From positions 1-64,000 of the forward strand of contig CANMKG010000010.1 in the NCBI GenBank assembly GCA_947498505.1: a stretch of DNA of 64,000 bases, written 5' to 3'. Source of the DNA: an uncultured Maribacter sp. Lineage in GTDB: Bacteria; Bacteroidota; Bacteroidia; Flavobacteriales; Flavobacteriaceae. Numbering within the stretch: the stretch's first letter is position 1; the number at the start of each line of letters is the position of its first letter. Positions 9,801-19,483 of the stretch are shown one piece after another. The notes beneath the pieces are model-generated. The model did no database searches. It was given only the letters and a program-made list of their open reading frames with translations, and was not told where the DNA came from. A program made the position numbers and the translations under genes.

Positions 9801-10862
9801 AGAAATATCCGTTACAGATGTAAAACCTATAGTAAATGTTTCAGAGGATTCATAAAAATTGTCATCAGTAATTAAGACTATTATCTGATCTGTATCTCCA
9901 GTTGTACCATTAAAATTTAATGTTCCCGTATATAAGCCTGAACCCGTGGTATAATCCACTCCTTGGGTCGCTGTTCCTGCTGTTATTTGGTAATCAACAG
10001 TAAAAGCTCCAGGTCGTGATCCACCTGTATGACTTACCGTAAATACTGCCGAACCAGAATCTTCATCAACAGAAACGTTTGCAACCTGAATTACTGTCGC
10101 CGCATCGTCATTAATAATAGTTCCGGTTGCTGTATCTGTTATGTCAACAGAGGTATCTGTTACAGAAGTAAATTGAATTGTGTAGGTCTCATTAGATTCA
10201 ACATCTAAATCATCGGTAATCAAAACTGTTATTTGATCAGTATCACCTACTGTCCCATTAAAATTTAATGCCCCGTTATATATTCCAGAACCCGTGGTGT
10301 AATCAATTCCCTCTGTTGCTGTCCCAGCAACTATATTATAATTAGCTGTAAAAGCACCTGAAGTATTAGCCCCTGAATGCGTGATGGTGAAAGTAGCTGT
10401 ACCTGCATCTTCATCAACAGAAACATCATTAACAATAATTTGCGGAGTCGGAAGGGAACCATAATATTCTACGGAGGAAGTATTATTTGTTGTTCTACAG
10501 CTCCATCTATTTAATCTAACCTTAACCTGTCCTGTATATGATGCTACAAACGTTATTTCAGATTGTCTTCCACAAAAATCATCGTTATAGTCAATAAACC
10601 CACCTGAGTTGTCTCTTATCGTTAATTCGGTATCCCAATTAGCAAGTCCACATGTACTAACCGTGTATGTACCGCCATTGGTAATATTCATTAAAAAATA
10701 TTCTCCTGCTCCAATACTTGGAGTAAATGATGATGTGGCAACAGGCGTAACTGTATCACCTGAATATGAGCCAGTATCATCACACTGTCCGTTTACGTCA
10801 CCAGCATAACAAATACACAATAATAAAATAATAAAAATACTTTTACTAACCGTTTTCATCAC
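6831..10862 (-). CDS. Giant secreted Calx-beta / parallel beta-helix protein
   Basis: 1343 residues with a signal peptide (cleavage near residue 25, NGQC). Residues about 27-125 form a beta domain with several Cys. Two Calx-beta domains follow at about 140-250 and 257-368; they are alike and carry the motif VDEDxGxAxFTxxHxG and an ending resembling TATGTINDD. A DUF3344-like region spans about 375-670 (YDFTDLDV, GGWSLLVFYEE). A SdrD-B-like Ig fold follows at about 678-755. From about 850 to 1190 are Asn/Gly-rich right-handed beta-helix coils (NGVCDDNITISSGSGI style). The C-terminus, SVITNRRITYRVKKE, nearly repeats that of the preceding surface protein. Probably exported to the surface. Beta-helix proteins often bind or cleave polysaccharide, but no catalytic residues can be assigned here. 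Confidence 0.82.
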   Translation of the reverse strand: MMKTVSKSIFIILLLCICYAGDVNGQCDDTGSYSGDTVTPVATSSFTPSIGAGEYFLMNITNGGTYTVSTCGLANWDTELTIRDNSGGFIDYNDDFCGRQSEITFVASYTGQVKVRLNRWSCRTTNNTSSVEYYGSLPTPQIIVNDVSVDEDAGTATFTITHSGANTSGAFTANYNIVAGTATEGIDYTTGSGIYNGALNFNGTVGDTDQITVLITDDLDVESNETYTIQFTSVTDTSVDITDTATGTIINDDAATVIQVANVSVDEDSGSAVFTVSHTGGSRPGAFTVDYQITAGTATQGVDYTTGSGLYTGTLNFNGTTGDTDQIIVLITDDNFYESSETFTIGFTSVTDISVDITDTATGTINDNEVVLTEVPLTLFNEFNGYYDYSVTGGSLRDANNPTYCSIKTTSTVNGLTSVIPPTGVITKAFLLWSHSNQVPDTEVTFEGQAVNADFVYGASMSGGRLFYGMMSDVTSIIEGIVDPTTNVYDFTDLDVDNTNVFANYCSTGTVLGGWSLLVFYEEDTLPAVSINMYHGFKGESNTSQSYTLDGFYAIGSTDAKTTVLSWEGDSTLDGSSSGTTNPNGEALTVTDQGGTTTILSGDGGQTGNNAYNSTIFNNTPSGIINYNDSYGLDLDTFDISSYISAADSQITVDVHTGQDFVIANMVLVKVPSNLIVGNIFEDINYGGGSGRDMTTANGIGVNNARVELYDNAGVFQEFTLSDSTGEYSMGGMENGSYSVRVVNNTVNSSRIGGVSCTTCLPVQTYRENYVAGVGFSGVINEVGGANPSGEDVAAGILTNAQTVSTVSIASEGVIGLDFGFNFNTIVNTNEDGQGSLEQFIVNANNLDETGLNIEANSIFDPLVGEDTSIFMIPPTSDSMGRTADTGYASGYFNILVSDGNPLTTILGDNTIIDGRTQTAYSGNSNSGTVGSGGSLVGRSGITLPDFNRPEIQVHKNNGDVLNTQGTNVVIRNISVYGGNNAGIRIQNGNTSVLESLLGVNAIGNNAGNIDYGIEISGGVAIVDGNYIATNVDAGVFINGGTSVTIQNNHITSNGNGVCDDNITISSGSGIVIEQNLIDSAASLGIDGDGSAGSISIIENTITTSGQNGGICMANVENAGILLDGSNSLVSNNIIFSNGGSGIVLSGGNTSGNLITQNSFYANGTAGAALGIDLDASNSVGDGVTLNELNDVDNGPNGLINFPLLSNIFLSGSQIIISGWSTPGTTIEFFVTDVSEGTASAGDNQLGQSVDYGEGQIYLGSFIEGSSADLDNGTSLYTDNDGNTDNTNEFKFQITVPPSVGIGSLITATATLSNSTSEFSPFSTVKSYSVITNRRITYRVKKE

Positions 10863-10920
10863 TCTTCAAATTACTCAATGAAAAACCTATTTGAATAGAT
10901 TTTTCAATTCGGACATATAT

Positions 10921-10928
10921 CAAAAGTA
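10921..10928 (-). promoter_or_regulatory. Possible -7 box of the Calx-beta protein gene
   Basis: On the minus strand TACTTTTG fits TAnnTTTG, 58 bp upstream of the ATG at 10862. No TTG was found at 17-23 bp upstream, so the call is weak. The remaining gap to 11109 shows nothing else. Confidence 0.3.
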
Positions 10929-11109
10929 TATGAAAGCTAATGTCCACCCTAAAAAATGTTGTGAAAACGCCCTATTACCACATGAATTGGGTTAACGATG
11001 GAGGTCAAAGAAATACTTTTTGCCTCATGAACAACTACAATATGAATCTTACATCTTAAAACTAATGCTCAGAAATTAGTCTTTTTAGAAATCCAATATT
11101 AAATTTACA

Positions 11110-13071
11110 CTATTTTAAAATAATAAACTCCGATCTACGATTAAGCTCATGGTCTTTTCCTTTACAACGAACACCATTAGCACAATTGTTTATAAGTTTA
11201 GTTTCCCCATAACCTTGTTCCTCCAAACGATCTGCAGAAATTCCTTTAGAAACCATATATGCAGTGGTAGCCTCCGCCCTTTTTTGCGATAACCAGAGGT
11301 TATAGGAATCTTTACCTCTACTGTCTGTATGTGAATTAACCTTTATTTTTAGACTTGGATATTTTTCCATTGCGGCTATTACCTTTTCCACTTCAATTTT
11401 AGAGTCACTTCGTATATCATACTTATCAAAATCGAAATATATGGTACTTAATTGTAATAGTTTGGCCAAATCATCACCGTAACCAGCAGTAACCTTATCT
11501 CTCTCCAAATAAAAATCAATTATTTTAGGTTTTCCATCCGATTTACCTATATATTCTTCGAAAGGAATATAACCCTCTACAACAGCCCTTACAAAGTTCC
11601 CTTGATTACAGTCTAGTGTTAAACTGTAATCCCCATTATTATCTGTAATAACTGTTAATATTTCATTATTATCAATATCAATAACTTTAACAGTTGCTCC
11701 TACAAGAACTTCGTTAGAAATTTTATCTCGTACTGTTCCTGTTATTTTTTGCAAACATTCTAATTTTAAAGGTTCCTCTTCAATAAACCTATAAATATCA
11801 TCAGCACCACTACCTCTTTCCCTATTGGAAGCAAAATACCCTTCCTTAGTATCACTATTAAAAATGAATGTAAAATCATCCATGTTACTATTTACAGGTC
11901 TTCCAATATTTTGAATGTGTTGGTTGCGATTACTTTTCCGCAATTTTACAGCAAAAATATCTAACCCGCCTAATCCAGGATGTCCATCGGAAGAAAAATA
12001 AAGTACGCTATCTTTTGATATAAAAGGAAATGTTTCTCGTGCTTCTGTGTTTATAACATCTCCCAGATTAACAGGATTTCCATACTCTCCAAATTCTTTA
12101 ACTTCTACCTTAAAAATATCAGATTCTCCTCTAGTACCAGGCATATCCGAAGCAAAATAAAGCGTTTTTTCATCAGGGCTTAAAACAGGATGCGCTGTTG
12201 AATAATTATCACTGTTAAAAGGTAGTTCTACAACTCTATCCCACTCACCGTCTATTAATTTTGCTTTAAATAGTTTTAACCTTACAACTCCTTTTTCGTC
12301 ACGCACATACTTACCATCACGGATGTTGTTTCTTGTAAAATACATAGTTTCTCCATCCTTAGTAGTAACGGAGGTGGATTCATGCCATCTTGTATTTACG
12401 TTTTCATTAAACTTAATAACTTTTGAAAACGAAACACTATCTGCGTTTACTTTATATAAATCTAAAAAGTCTTTAGCATTCCATGTATGCCTGTATCTAG
12501 CAAAATTCCCTGTATCTCTATCTGAAGAAAAAATAAGCCCCTCTTTGTAGAATGATGGAGCAAATTCAGAGAACATTGTATTGTATTCAAAAGGTTTAAT
12601 CTTATACCTGCCCGAATTTTTCTTAATTTCCTCTATATAGTTTCTCTCATTTTTAAATCTATTGGCTCTAACATCCTCAGATGTTACTTCAATAAATTTA
12701 TCCATCACCGAATTAGACATTTCGTAATCTCCAAGTGATTTTAAAGTCTGAGAATATCTAAAATAATGCTCTGGAGAAACTTCTTTCGGATACTCGTCAA
12801 CCAACTTTTTATATATCTGAGCCGCTTCTTGGTAATTTGCATTAAAATAGTACGAATCTCCCAACTTTTTTAGCAGAGAACTGGAAACGTATCCTTTATC
12901 AAGAACTCGTTTATAAATATCTATTGCAGGGCTAAACGAATACTTATCGTAATTTCCGTCACCTTTAGTGGCTAACTTTTCTTCTTTGGAAATTGGTTTT
13001 TCTTGAGCATAATTAAATCCGCATATTAAAAATGCAAATATTAATATAATAGCATGTAGTTTTTTTAACAT
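11110..13071 (-). CDS. OmpA-family outer-membrane protein with TPR, PD40 and carboxypeptidase-regulatory domains (T9SS-associated type)
   Basis: 653 residues with an N-terminal signal (ICGFNYAQ). TPR-like helices occupy about 35-150 and WD40-like PD40 beta-propeller blades about 170-415 (LSPDEKTLYFASDMPG, SKDSVLYFSSDGHPG). A carboxypeptidase-regulatory-like Ig domain follows (about 436-515, GTVRDKISNEVLVGATV). The OmpA peptidoglycan-binding domain covers 539-653, with YFDFDKYDIR and the NRRSEF end. This architecture is the usual partner of PorP/SprF proteins and resembles PorE, which links the type IX secretion apparatus to peptidoglycan. The stop is 11 bp past the end of the upstream gene pair's reading order (gap 13072-13082), so it is probably co-transcribed with the PorP-like gene and the type B substrate. 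Confidence 0.85.
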   Translation of the reverse strand: MLKKLHAIILIFAFLICGFNYAQEKPISKEEKLATKGDGNYDKYSFSPAIDIYKRVLDKGYVSSSLLKKLGDSYYFNANYQEAAQIYKKLVDEYPKEVSPEHYFRYSQTLKSLGDYEMSNSVMDKFIEVTSEDVRANRFKNERNYIEEIKKNSGRYKIKPFEYNTMFSEFAPSFYKEGLIFSSDRDTGNFARYRHTWNAKDFLDLYKVNADSVSFSKVIKFNENVNTRWHESTSVTTKDGETMYFTRNNIRDGKYVRDEKGVVRLKLFKAKLIDGEWDRVVELPFNSDNYSTAHPVLSPDEKTLYFASDMPGTRGESDIFKVEVKEFGEYGNPVNLGDVINTEARETFPFISKDSVLYFSSDGHPGLGGLDIFAVKLRKSNRNQHIQNIGRPVNSNMDDFTFIFNSDTKEGYFASNRERGSGADDIYRFIEEEPLKLECLQKITGTVRDKISNEVLVGATVKVIDIDNNEILTVITDNNGDYSLTLDCNQGNFVRAVVEGYIPFEEYIGKSDGKPKIIDFYLERDKVTAGYGDDLAKLLQLSTIYFDFDKYDIRSDSKIEVEKVIAAMEKYPSLKIKVNSHTDSRGKDSYNLWLSQKRAEATTAYMVSKGISADRLEEQGYGETKLINNCANGVRCKGKDHELNRRSEFIILK

Positions 13072-13082
13072 GTAATTCTATT

Positions 13083-14033
13083 TTAAAAGAAACGTGGTGA
13101 TACTAATCCCTTAAACGATCTTAATAACTCATATCTTAAAAAGATCTCGAAAGAGCCATCGTTAAATTGAGTTCCTCCTAAGTCTGTTGTTTCTCTATCG
13201 TAAGCTAAACCAACCATAAACTGATCGCTAATTTGAAATCCTATTAGTCCACTTAACGCTGCATCCCATCTGTATGCTGCGCCTAGGGTTAATTTATCAT
13301 TAAACATAAAATTTGCAGAAACATCAAGTTGCAAAGGAGCTCCAGAAACTGCCTTAGTTAAAAGTGCTGGTTTAAACTTCCAGTCTGGGTGAATGTCAAA
13401 AACATATCCTGTTATTAGGTAAAAATTCAATCTGTCTTTAGATAAAAAATTTACCGCATTAGCGTCATCATTTTCATTATCAAAATGCTCTGTTTCAAAT
13501 AAATTAGGAACCGAAAGTCCTAAATAAAACTTACTAGTATGGTAGTATGCACCAACTCCAACATTTGGAGAAAACCTATTTTCAATATTATCAACATTAA
13601 CTGGCTCAAACTGATGTTTCTCTAAACCTGCGAAATCCAAGTTTATTAAATTACCTCCAGCTTTAAGTCCAAATGAAAGTTTTCCATCAAAGGAAACATC
13701 TATTGTGTAAGAAACTAAGGCGTCAAAATAGGTTTCTTGAACAACTCCTTCTCCAATTTCATCATGGACAATTGATATTCCATAACCCAATCTACTGTTT
13801 CTTATCGGAGAATGTAAATTTATAGTTGCTGTTTTAGGAGCGCCTTCAAGACCAACCCATTGTGATCTATACAATCCCAAGGCACTTAATTGCCCCCTTG
13901 ACCCTGCATATGCAGGATTTACACTCATGGTGTTATACATGTATTGCGTAAATTGGGCATCTTGCTGCGCAAAAGTACAGTCTAAAGAAAATAAAAGAAC
14001 TATAAGGGAACTATAAAAAAGTCTCTTAATCAT
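13083..14033 (-). CDS. PorP/SprF family outer-membrane protein
   Basis: 316 residues with a signal peptide (LDCTFAQQ). The first mature residues, QQDAQFTQYMYNTMSVNPAYAGS, are the family hallmark, and the rest alternates like an outer-membrane beta barrel, ending in the aromatic residues RFF. Members of this family (SprF in gliding, PorP in Porphyromonas) act beside the type IX secretion system and are needed for surface delivery of a type B substrate encoded next door. Here that substrate is the gene 18 bp upstream and the OmpA-like partner lies 11 bp downstream. This may be one of several SprF-like paralogues in the genome rather than sprF itself, because no SprB-size adhesin is adjacent. 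Confidence 0.87.
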   Translation of the reverse strand: MIKRLFYSSLIVLLFSLDCTFAQQDAQFTQYMYNTMSVNPAYAGSRGQLSALGLYRSQWVGLEGAPKTATINLHSPIRNSRLGYGISIVHDEIGEGVVQETYFDALVSYTIDVSFDGKLSFGLKAGGNLINLDFAGLEKHQFEPVNVDNIENRFSPNVGVGAYYHTSKFYLGLSVPNLFETEHFDNENDDANAVNFLSKDRLNFYLITGYVFDIHPDWKFKPALLTKAVSGAPLQLDVSANFMFNDKLTLGAAYRWDAALSGLIGFQISDQFMVGLAYDRETTDLGGTQFNDGSFEIFLRYELLRSFKGLVSPRFF

Positions 14034-14051
14034 AATAAGTTAGGTAAGTTA

Positions 14052-17000
14052 TTATTTACTTATATATATATAACCACTATCAGTTATACTCTCCTGATTA
14101 TCATTTTCATAATCAAATATATAAAAATATACACCAGCAGGTAAGTAATCGTCTGCTTTTAAGGTTGATCTTCCTTTAGATCGACCATCAAAAGTATTGT
14201 TAACATTATTATAGTTTTCTCCTTCATAGACCGCAACTCCCCATCTATTAAAAATCCTGAGGGTATTATTTTTAGCATTCTCTACTCCTTCTATGAATAA
14301 AAAGTCGTTTTTTAAATCCCCATTTGGAGTAATCAACTCAAAAACAATTATTGCATCGTCTTCTTTATCATCTGTTGGATCAAGGTAATCTGGTGTTCCA
14401 TCACCGTCTGTATCATCATTGGTTGGGTCGCCATCACCATCTGCATCTTCATCTGGAGTGTCTATACCATCGCCATCATCATCTAAATCTCTATAGTTTA
14501 CATCCTCTGTCCCATCTGTATCTGGTAAATCATTCGCTGGATCATCTATCTCATCATTTACATCAAAACCATCATTTACATCAGAACCTTCATATCCATC
14601 ATCTAAACCATCACCATCTGTATCTACTCCTGTAAAGGTCTGATCGGGTACACCATCAAAATTGAAGTCGTTACCCTCATTGTTATCTGGTACTAAATCA
14701 TTATCACTATCTAAATCAATATAATCTTGAGTGTCTTCTCCGTCTGTATTTACCGGTGTTAATCCCGTAGGATACGCACTATTTACTCCATTGTTAGAGG
14801 CATAAGTCGCAGCATCATCATTCGCAGGTGCTATATAACCATCTGTGGTTTGTGCTTCAACATTATCTGGTATACCATCATTATCTGAATCAATATCTAA
14901 ATGGTTTGGGTATCCATCATCATCTGTATCCAAAGGATCGGTTAATGGATCATCATCACCATCTAAATTTGGATCTTCTTCTGTATCTAATATACCATCA
15001 TTGTCATCATCTAAATCTGTACTGTCAGGTACGCCATCACCATCAGTGTCTGGACCATCATCTGTTGGGTCAAGGTAATCTGGTGTTCCATCACCGTCTG
15101 TATCATCATTGGTTGGGTCGCCATCACCATCTGCATCTTCATCTGGAGTGTCTATACCATCGCCATCATCATCAAAATCTCTATAATTTACATCCTCTGT
15201 CCCATCTGTATCCGGCAAATCATTCGCTGGATCATCTATCTCATCATTTACATCAAAACCATCATTTACATCAGAACCTTCATATCCATCATCTAAACCA
15301 TCACCATCTGTATCTACTCCTGTAAAGGTCTGATCGGGTACACCATCAAAATTGAAGTCGTTACCTTCATTGTTATCTGGTACTAAATCATTATCACTAT
15401 CTAAATCAATATAATCTTGTGTGTCTTCTCCGTCTGTATTTACCGGTGTTAATCCCGTAGGATACGCACTATTTACTCCATTGTTAGAGGCATAAGTCGC
15501 AGCATCATCATTCGCAGGTGCTATATAACCATCTGTGGTTTGCGCTTCAACATTATCTGGTATACCATCATTATCTGAATCAATATCTAAATGGTTTGGG
15601 TATCCATCATCATCTGTATCCAAAGGATCGGTTAATGGGTCATCATCACCATCTAAATTTGGGTCTTCTTCTGTATCTAATATACCATCATTGTCATCAT
15701 CTAAATCTGTACTGTCAGGTACGCCATCTCCATCAGTGTCTGGACCATCATCTGTTGGGTCAAGGTAATCTGGTGTTCCATCACCGTCTGTATCATCATT
15801 GGTTGGGTCGCCATCACCATCTGCATCTTCATCTGGAGTGTCTATACCATCGCCATCATCATCAAAATCTCTATAATTTACATCCTCTGTCCCATCTGTA
15901 TCCGGCAAATCATTCGCTGGATCATCTATCTCATCATTTACATCAAAACCATCATTTACATCAGAACCTTCATATCCATCATCTAAACCATCACCATCTG
16001 TATCTACTCCTGTAAAGGTCTGATCGGGTACACCATCAAAATTGAAGTCGTTACCTTCATTGTTATCTGGTACTAAATCATTATCACTATCTAAATCAAT
16101 ATAATCTTGAGTGTCTTCTCCGTCTGTATTTACCGGTGTTAATCCCGTAGGATACGCACTATTTACTCCATTGTTAGAGGCATAAGTCGCAGCATCATCA
16201 TTCGCAGGTGCTATATAACCATCTGTGGTTTGTGCTTCAACATTATCTGGTATACCATCATTATCTGAATCAATATCTAAATGGTTTGGGTATCCATCAT
16301 CATCTGTATCCAAAGGATCGGTTAATGGATCATCATCACCATCTAAATTTGGATCTTCTTCTGTATCTAATATACCATCATTGTCATCATCTAAATCTGT
16401 ACTGTCAGGTACGCCATCTCCATCAGTGTCTGGACAAATAACAGGTTGTAAACTAAAACTTATACCACTATTAACTATAGCTGATGTATAAAATTCTAAA
16501 TTATCTGTTGGTGTGGTTGATTCCCATGTAAACCTTACTCCTTCATCAATGTCACCATTAGTTGTATTTTCAACAAAAAAATCTCCTCCGTTTGAGCCAT
16601 TTATAACTCCAGAGGGTAAACTTGTAACCTGATTATACTCCGCATTGGTAGAAACAACACCATCTATTCCCATTGCCGGAATTCTTGGAGAATGCTGACC
16701 TACTATCATAACAGGTATTCTACCCGATACCGTAAACTTAGTTCGTATACCATCTTTTACGTAAAAGAAGTTTCTATCACTATACGTACTTGCTCCAGTA
16801 ATTGAAACAATAACACTTCCAGTTGGAAGTCCCCATTTACTACTTAAATCAACATTTGTTGCAGATAAACTACCGTCATCTACTCCTCGTGCAAAACCAA
16901 AATCAGAAGGTAATAACATTACCAATGGAGATTCTGTACATTCAGAAACATTTAAAACATTTTCTTCCAGATGATTTGTAGTGAAATCTGCTGTATTAAG

Positions 17001-17117
17001 TGAATTTTTCTTAGGATTATCAAAAGAAGATGTAATGACTAGGCCAAAAGAAAAAATAACCAAAAAAGTTATTTTAACAATTATACTCTTAAATTTATTA
17101 ATAGTAGTGTTTTCCAT
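14052..17117 (-). CDS. Type IX secretion type B substrate with three near-identical Asp-rich repeats
   Basis: I place the start at ATG 17117 (MENTTINKF), giving 1021 residues; the longer frame from 17147 adds ten residues without a signal-peptide function. A hydrophobic export segment lies at about 10-30. A unique beta-rich domain follows to about residue 225. Residues about 228-915 are three copies of a 230-residue unit made of thrombospondin-3 type Ca-binding loops ([19 protein letters not shown]). The last about 95 residues ([40 protein letters not shown]) form the gliding-motility-type C-terminal domain (CHU_C, type B sorting signal). Such proteins are exported by the T9SS and stay attached with the help of a PorP/SprF protein, which is the next gene. 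The likely role is surface adhesion or a calcium-stiffened stalk. Confidence 0.85.
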   Translation of the reverse strand: MENTTINKFKSIIVKITFLVIFSFGLVITSSFDNPKKNSLNTADFTTNHLEENVLNVSECTESPLVMLLPSDFGFARGVDDGSLSATNVDLSSKWGLPTGSVIVSITGASTYSDRNFFYVKDGIRTKFTVSGRIPVMIVGQHSPRIPAMGIDGVVSTNAEYNQVTSLPSGVINGSNGGDFFVENTTNGDIDEGVRFTWESTTPTDNLEFYTSAIVNSGISFSLQPVICPDTDGDGVPDSTDLDDDNDGILDTEEDPNLDGDDDPLTDPLDTDDDGYPNHLDIDSDNDGIPDNVEAQTTDGYIAPANDDAATYASNNGVNSAYPTGLTPVNTDGEDTQDYIDLDSDNDLVPDNNEGNDFNFDGVPDQTFTGVDTDGDGLDDGYEGSDVNDGFDVNDEIDDPANDLPDTDGTEDVNYRDFDDDGDGIDTPDEDADGDGDPTNDDTDGDGTPDYLDPTDDGPDTDGDGVPDSTDLDDDNDGILDTEEDPNLDGDDDPLTDPLDTDDDGYPNHLDIDSDNDGIPDNVEAQTTDGYIAPANDDAATYASNNGVNSAYPTGLTPVNTDGEDTQDYIDLDSDNDLVPDNNEGNDFNFDGVPDQTFTGVDTDGDGLDDGYEGSDVNDGFDVNDEIDDPANDLPDTDGTEDVNYRDFDDDGDGIDTPDEDADGDGDPTNDDTDGDGTPDYLDPTDDGPDTDGDGVPDSTDLDDDNDGILDTEEDPNLDGDDDPLTDPLDTDDDGYPNHLDIDSDNDGIPDNVEAQTTDGYIAPANDDAATYASNNGVNSAYPTGLTPVNTDGEDTQDYIDLDSDNDLVPDNNEGNDFNFDGVPDQTFTGVDTDGDGLDDGYEGSDVNDGFDVNDEIDDPANDLPDTDGTEDVNYRDLDDDGDGIDTPDEDADGDGDPTNDDTDGDGTPDYLDPTDDKEDDAIIVFELITPNGDLKNDFLFIEGVENAKNNTLRIFNRWGVAVYEGENYNNVNNTFDGRSKGRSTLKADDYLPAGVYFYIFDYENDNQESITDSGYIYISK
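14371..16434 (-). repeat. Three tandem 690-bp coding repeats, about 98-99% identical
   Basis: The unit boundaries 14371, 15061 and 15751 start with the same sequence and the period is exactly 690 bp (230 codons, in frame). The third copy loses similarity at about 16434. By eye only about 11 positions vary among the copies. The variant pattern is mosaic: near the 3' end of the gene (14371-14700) copy 1 is the odd one out, whereas from about 14730 to 14980 (and equivalents) copy 2 is the odd one out. Copy number may vary between strains and assemblies may collapse it. Confidence 0.95.
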
Positions 17118-17487
17118 AAATGATAGTTTAATTAAACTAATCACCATGGCGAAATAGGCTATTTTGGTTGAGATAAGATTGTGGGCAAATTCTTAAAATC
17201 GTGTGCAAGATATATTTTAAATGCATATCGACAAACAGTTTTGAGTGGATTAATAGGAAAAATTCGACAATTACTGCTTTTTTTCGACAAAGTGTCATCT
17301 GTAAAAAACAAAAACATCTTAATATTAAAAAAAGAGTATGTTTTTTTAGATTATTGAGTAAAACAAAAGAAAAACATTCAATAAACCCCTGTATATCAAC
17401 ATTTTTAACCCAAAAACTTTTATTCTCTAATGATTTTCGCAAAAGAATTTACCTTAATCTAGATAACCTTAAATCTTTTATTTACCG

Positions 17488-17495
17488 TATTTTTG
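17488..17495 (+). promoter_or_regulatory. Possible -7 box of prfC; rest of the 391-bp divergent gap appears empty
   Basis: TATTTTTG fits TAnnTTTG and lies 13 bp before the prfC ATG, which would make the mRNA nearly leaderless. No TTG box sits at the right distance. The gap 17118-17508 separates divergent genes and must hold promoters for both, but I see no other convincing signal or gene in it. Confidence 0.3.
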
Positions 17496-17508
17496 CGCAA
17501 ATTTTGTT

Positions 17509-19098
17509 ATGGATTTTAAGGAACAGATAGAAAGTAGAAGAACTTTTGGAATTATATCTCACCCAGATGCGGGGAAAACGACTTTAACTGAAAAATTATT
17601 GTTATTTGGAGGCGCAATTCAAGAAGCGGGAGCCGTTAAAAATAATAAGATAAAAAAAACTGCCACTAGTGACTTTATGGAAATAGAACGTCAACGTGGT
17701 ATTTCCGTAGCTACTTCTGTCTTAGCTTTTATCTACGATAACAAAAAAATAAATATCCTAGATACTCCGGGACACAAAGATTTTGCTGAAGATACCTTTA
17801 GAACGCTTACAGCTGTAGATAGTGTAATTGTAGTTATTGATGTTGCAAAGGGGGTTGAGGAGCAAACAGAAAAACTTGTTCAGGTTTGTAGGATGCGCAA
17901 CATTCCCATGATTGTTTTTATCAACAAGTTGGATAGAGAAGGAAAAGATGCTTTTGATTTGTTAGATGATTTGGAACAAAAACTGGGATTAAAGGTTACA
18001 CCCTTAAGTTTCCCAATAGGTATGGGTTATGATTTTAAAGGTATTTATAATATCTATGAAAAAAATGTAAATCTTTTCAGCGGAGATAGTAAAAAAAACA
18101 TTGAAGACACCATAGCTATTAAAGACCTTAACAGTCCAGATTTAGATGAATTGGTTGGTGAAAATTCCGCAAGCGAATTGAGAGATAATTTAGAACTGGT
18201 TGAAGGTGTATATCCAAATTTTGACAAAGAGGCCTATTTACAAGGACATCAACAACCCGTATTTTTTGGTTCTGCCTTAAACAATTTTGGTGTTCGGGAA
18301 TTGTTAGATTGTTTTATTGATATTGCACCATCTCCAAGAGCCAAAATGGCAGAAGAAAGATTAGTACAATCAAACGAAAAAGAACTTACCGGCTTTGTAT
18401 TTAAAATTCATGCGAACATGGATCCCAAACATAGAGACCGTTTAGCATTCGTTAAAATTGTCTCAGGAACTTTTGAAAGAAACAAACCGTATTTGCACGT
18501 TCGCCATGGTAAAAAGTTAAAATTCTCTAGCCCGAACGCGTTTTTTGCGGAAAAAAAAGAAATCGTTGATGTTTCATATCCAGGAGATATTGTTGGCTTA
18601 CATGATACTGGAAACTTTAAAATTGGTGATACCCTTACGGAAGGAGAACAATTAAATTATAAAGGTATTCCAAGTTTTTCGCCTGAGCATTTTAGATACA
18701 TTAATAACGCTGATCCAATGAAAGCAAAACAGCTATACAAAGGTATTGATCAATTAATGGACGAAGGAGTTGCTCAACTGTTTACATTAGAAATGAATGG
18801 ACGAAAAGTTATTGGTACAGTTGGTGCTCTCCAGTTTGAAGTTATTCAATATCGTTTAGAACACGAATATGGAGCTAAATGTAGTTATGAAAATTTCCCA
18901 GTATACAAAGCGTGCTGGGTTGAAGCGGATGATGTTAAAAATGAAGAATTCAAAGAGTTCAAACGGGTAAAACAAAAATTCTTAGCTCAAGATAAAAGAG
19001 GACAATTAGTGTTTTTAGCGGACTCCCAATTTTCATTGCAAATGACGCAACAAAAATATCCCACAGTTAAACTACACTTTACTTCAGAGTTTAGTTAA
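17509..19098 (+). CDS. prfC: Peptide chain release factor 3
   Basis: 529 residues, the usual RF3 length. A translational GTPase: P-loop HPDAGKTT at 18-25, switch region with RQRGISV, G3 DTPGHKDF, G4 NKLD, then the RF3-specific second and third domains (KIHANMDPKHRDRLAFVKIVSG; GALQFEV; YENFPVYKACW). RF3 uses GTP to remove RF1 or RF2 from the ribosome after peptide release. The ATG at 17509 gives the expected N-terminus (MDFKEQIESRRTFGIISHPD). It is the only plus-strand gene between the surface block and the RNA polymerase block, transcribed alone, and ends at a strong bidirectional terminator. Confidence 0.96.
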   Translation: MDFKEQIESRRTFGIISHPDAGKTTLTEKLLLFGGAIQEAGAVKNNKIKKTATSDFMEIERQRGISVATSVLAFIYDNKKINILDTPGHKDFAEDTFRTLTAVDSVIVVIDVAKGVEEQTEKLVQVCRMRNIPMIVFINKLDREGKDAFDLLDDLEQKLGLKVTPLSFPIGMGYDFKGIYNIYEKNVNLFSGDSKKNIEDTIAIKDLNSPDLDELVGENSASELRDNLELVEGVYPNFDKEAYLQGHQQPVFFGSALNNFGVRELLDCFIDIAPSPRAKMAEERLVQSNEKELTGFVFKIHANMDPKHRDRLAFVKIVSGTFERNKPYLHVRHGKKLKFSSPNAFFAEKKEIVDVSYPGDIVGLHDTGNFKIGDTLTEGEQLNYKGIPSFSPEHFRYINNADPMKAKQLYKGIDQLMDEGVAQLFTLEMNGRKVIGTVGALQFEVIQYRLEHEYGAKCSYENFPVYKACWVEADDVKNEEFKEFKRVKQKFLAQDKRGQLVFLADSQFSLQMTQQKYPTVKLHFTSEFS

Positions 19099-19112
19099 AA
19101 ACTTTCGTGAAT

Positions 19113-19150
19113 AAAAAAAGCCTTGAAATAAATATTTCAAGGCTTTTTTT
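19113..19150. terminator. Bidirectional terminator between convergent prfC and DUF3467 genes
   Basis: The perfect stem AAGCCTTGAAAT / ATTTCAAGGCTT has an A7 run on the left and a T8 run on the right, so it works as an intrinsic terminator on both strands. The stop codon of the minus-strand gene (19149-19151) overlaps its right edge. Confidence 0.9.
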
Positions 19151-19457
19151 ATGCTTCCCCTGTTGGTCCAAAATTTAACGGAATTGAAGGCTGCTCGTAA
19201 TCTTTAATAGTGCCATGCGCTTTTTCAAAACGATTAACATTATCATTTAACGCCTTCAAAAGTTTTTTAGCATGTTGGGGAGTAAGCACAATTCTACTTT
19301 TAACCTTTGCTTTTGGAGCTCCAGGCATCATACTAATAAAATCTACCACAAACTCTGAAACTGAATGATTAATTATGGCTAGGTTAGAATAAATACCCTC
19401 AGCAGTTTTCTCATCTAGCTCTATATTAATTTGTTTCTGATTTTTATTATCCTCCAT
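19149..19457 (-). CDS. DUF3467 protein
   Basis: 102 residues, matching the DUF3467 pattern: IELDEKTAEGIYSNLAIINHS, EFVVDFISMMPG, KSRIVLTPQHAKKLLKALNDN. No signal peptide and no membrane segment. The biochemical function of this family is not known. It lies directly after rpoC on the same strand, as in other flavobacteria, but a terminator hairpin (19484-19518) stands between the two, so it is probably expressed by read-through or from its own promoter. The ATG at 19457 is followed by the expected charged N-terminus. Confidence 0.85.
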   Translation of the reverse strand: MEDNKNQKQINIELDEKTAEGIYSNLAIINHSVSEFVVDFISMMPGAPKAKVKSRIVLTPQHAKKLLKALNDNVNRFEKAHGTIKDYEQPSIPLNFGPTGEA

Positions 19458-19483
19458 AAGTTTTGTAATAATTATATAATCTA

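Noticed and set aside
14828-16015. Long plus-strand frames rich in His, Leu and Tyr repeated at 690-bp spacing
   Set aside because: They are antisense shadows of the Asp-rich minus-strand repeats (GAT codons read backwards); the repeated low-complexity content follows from the coding strand.
17137-17530. Overlapping frames of about 100 residues on both strands in the gap before prfC
   Set aside because: They overlap each other and the start of prfC or of the type B gene, have AT-driven composition and no domain.
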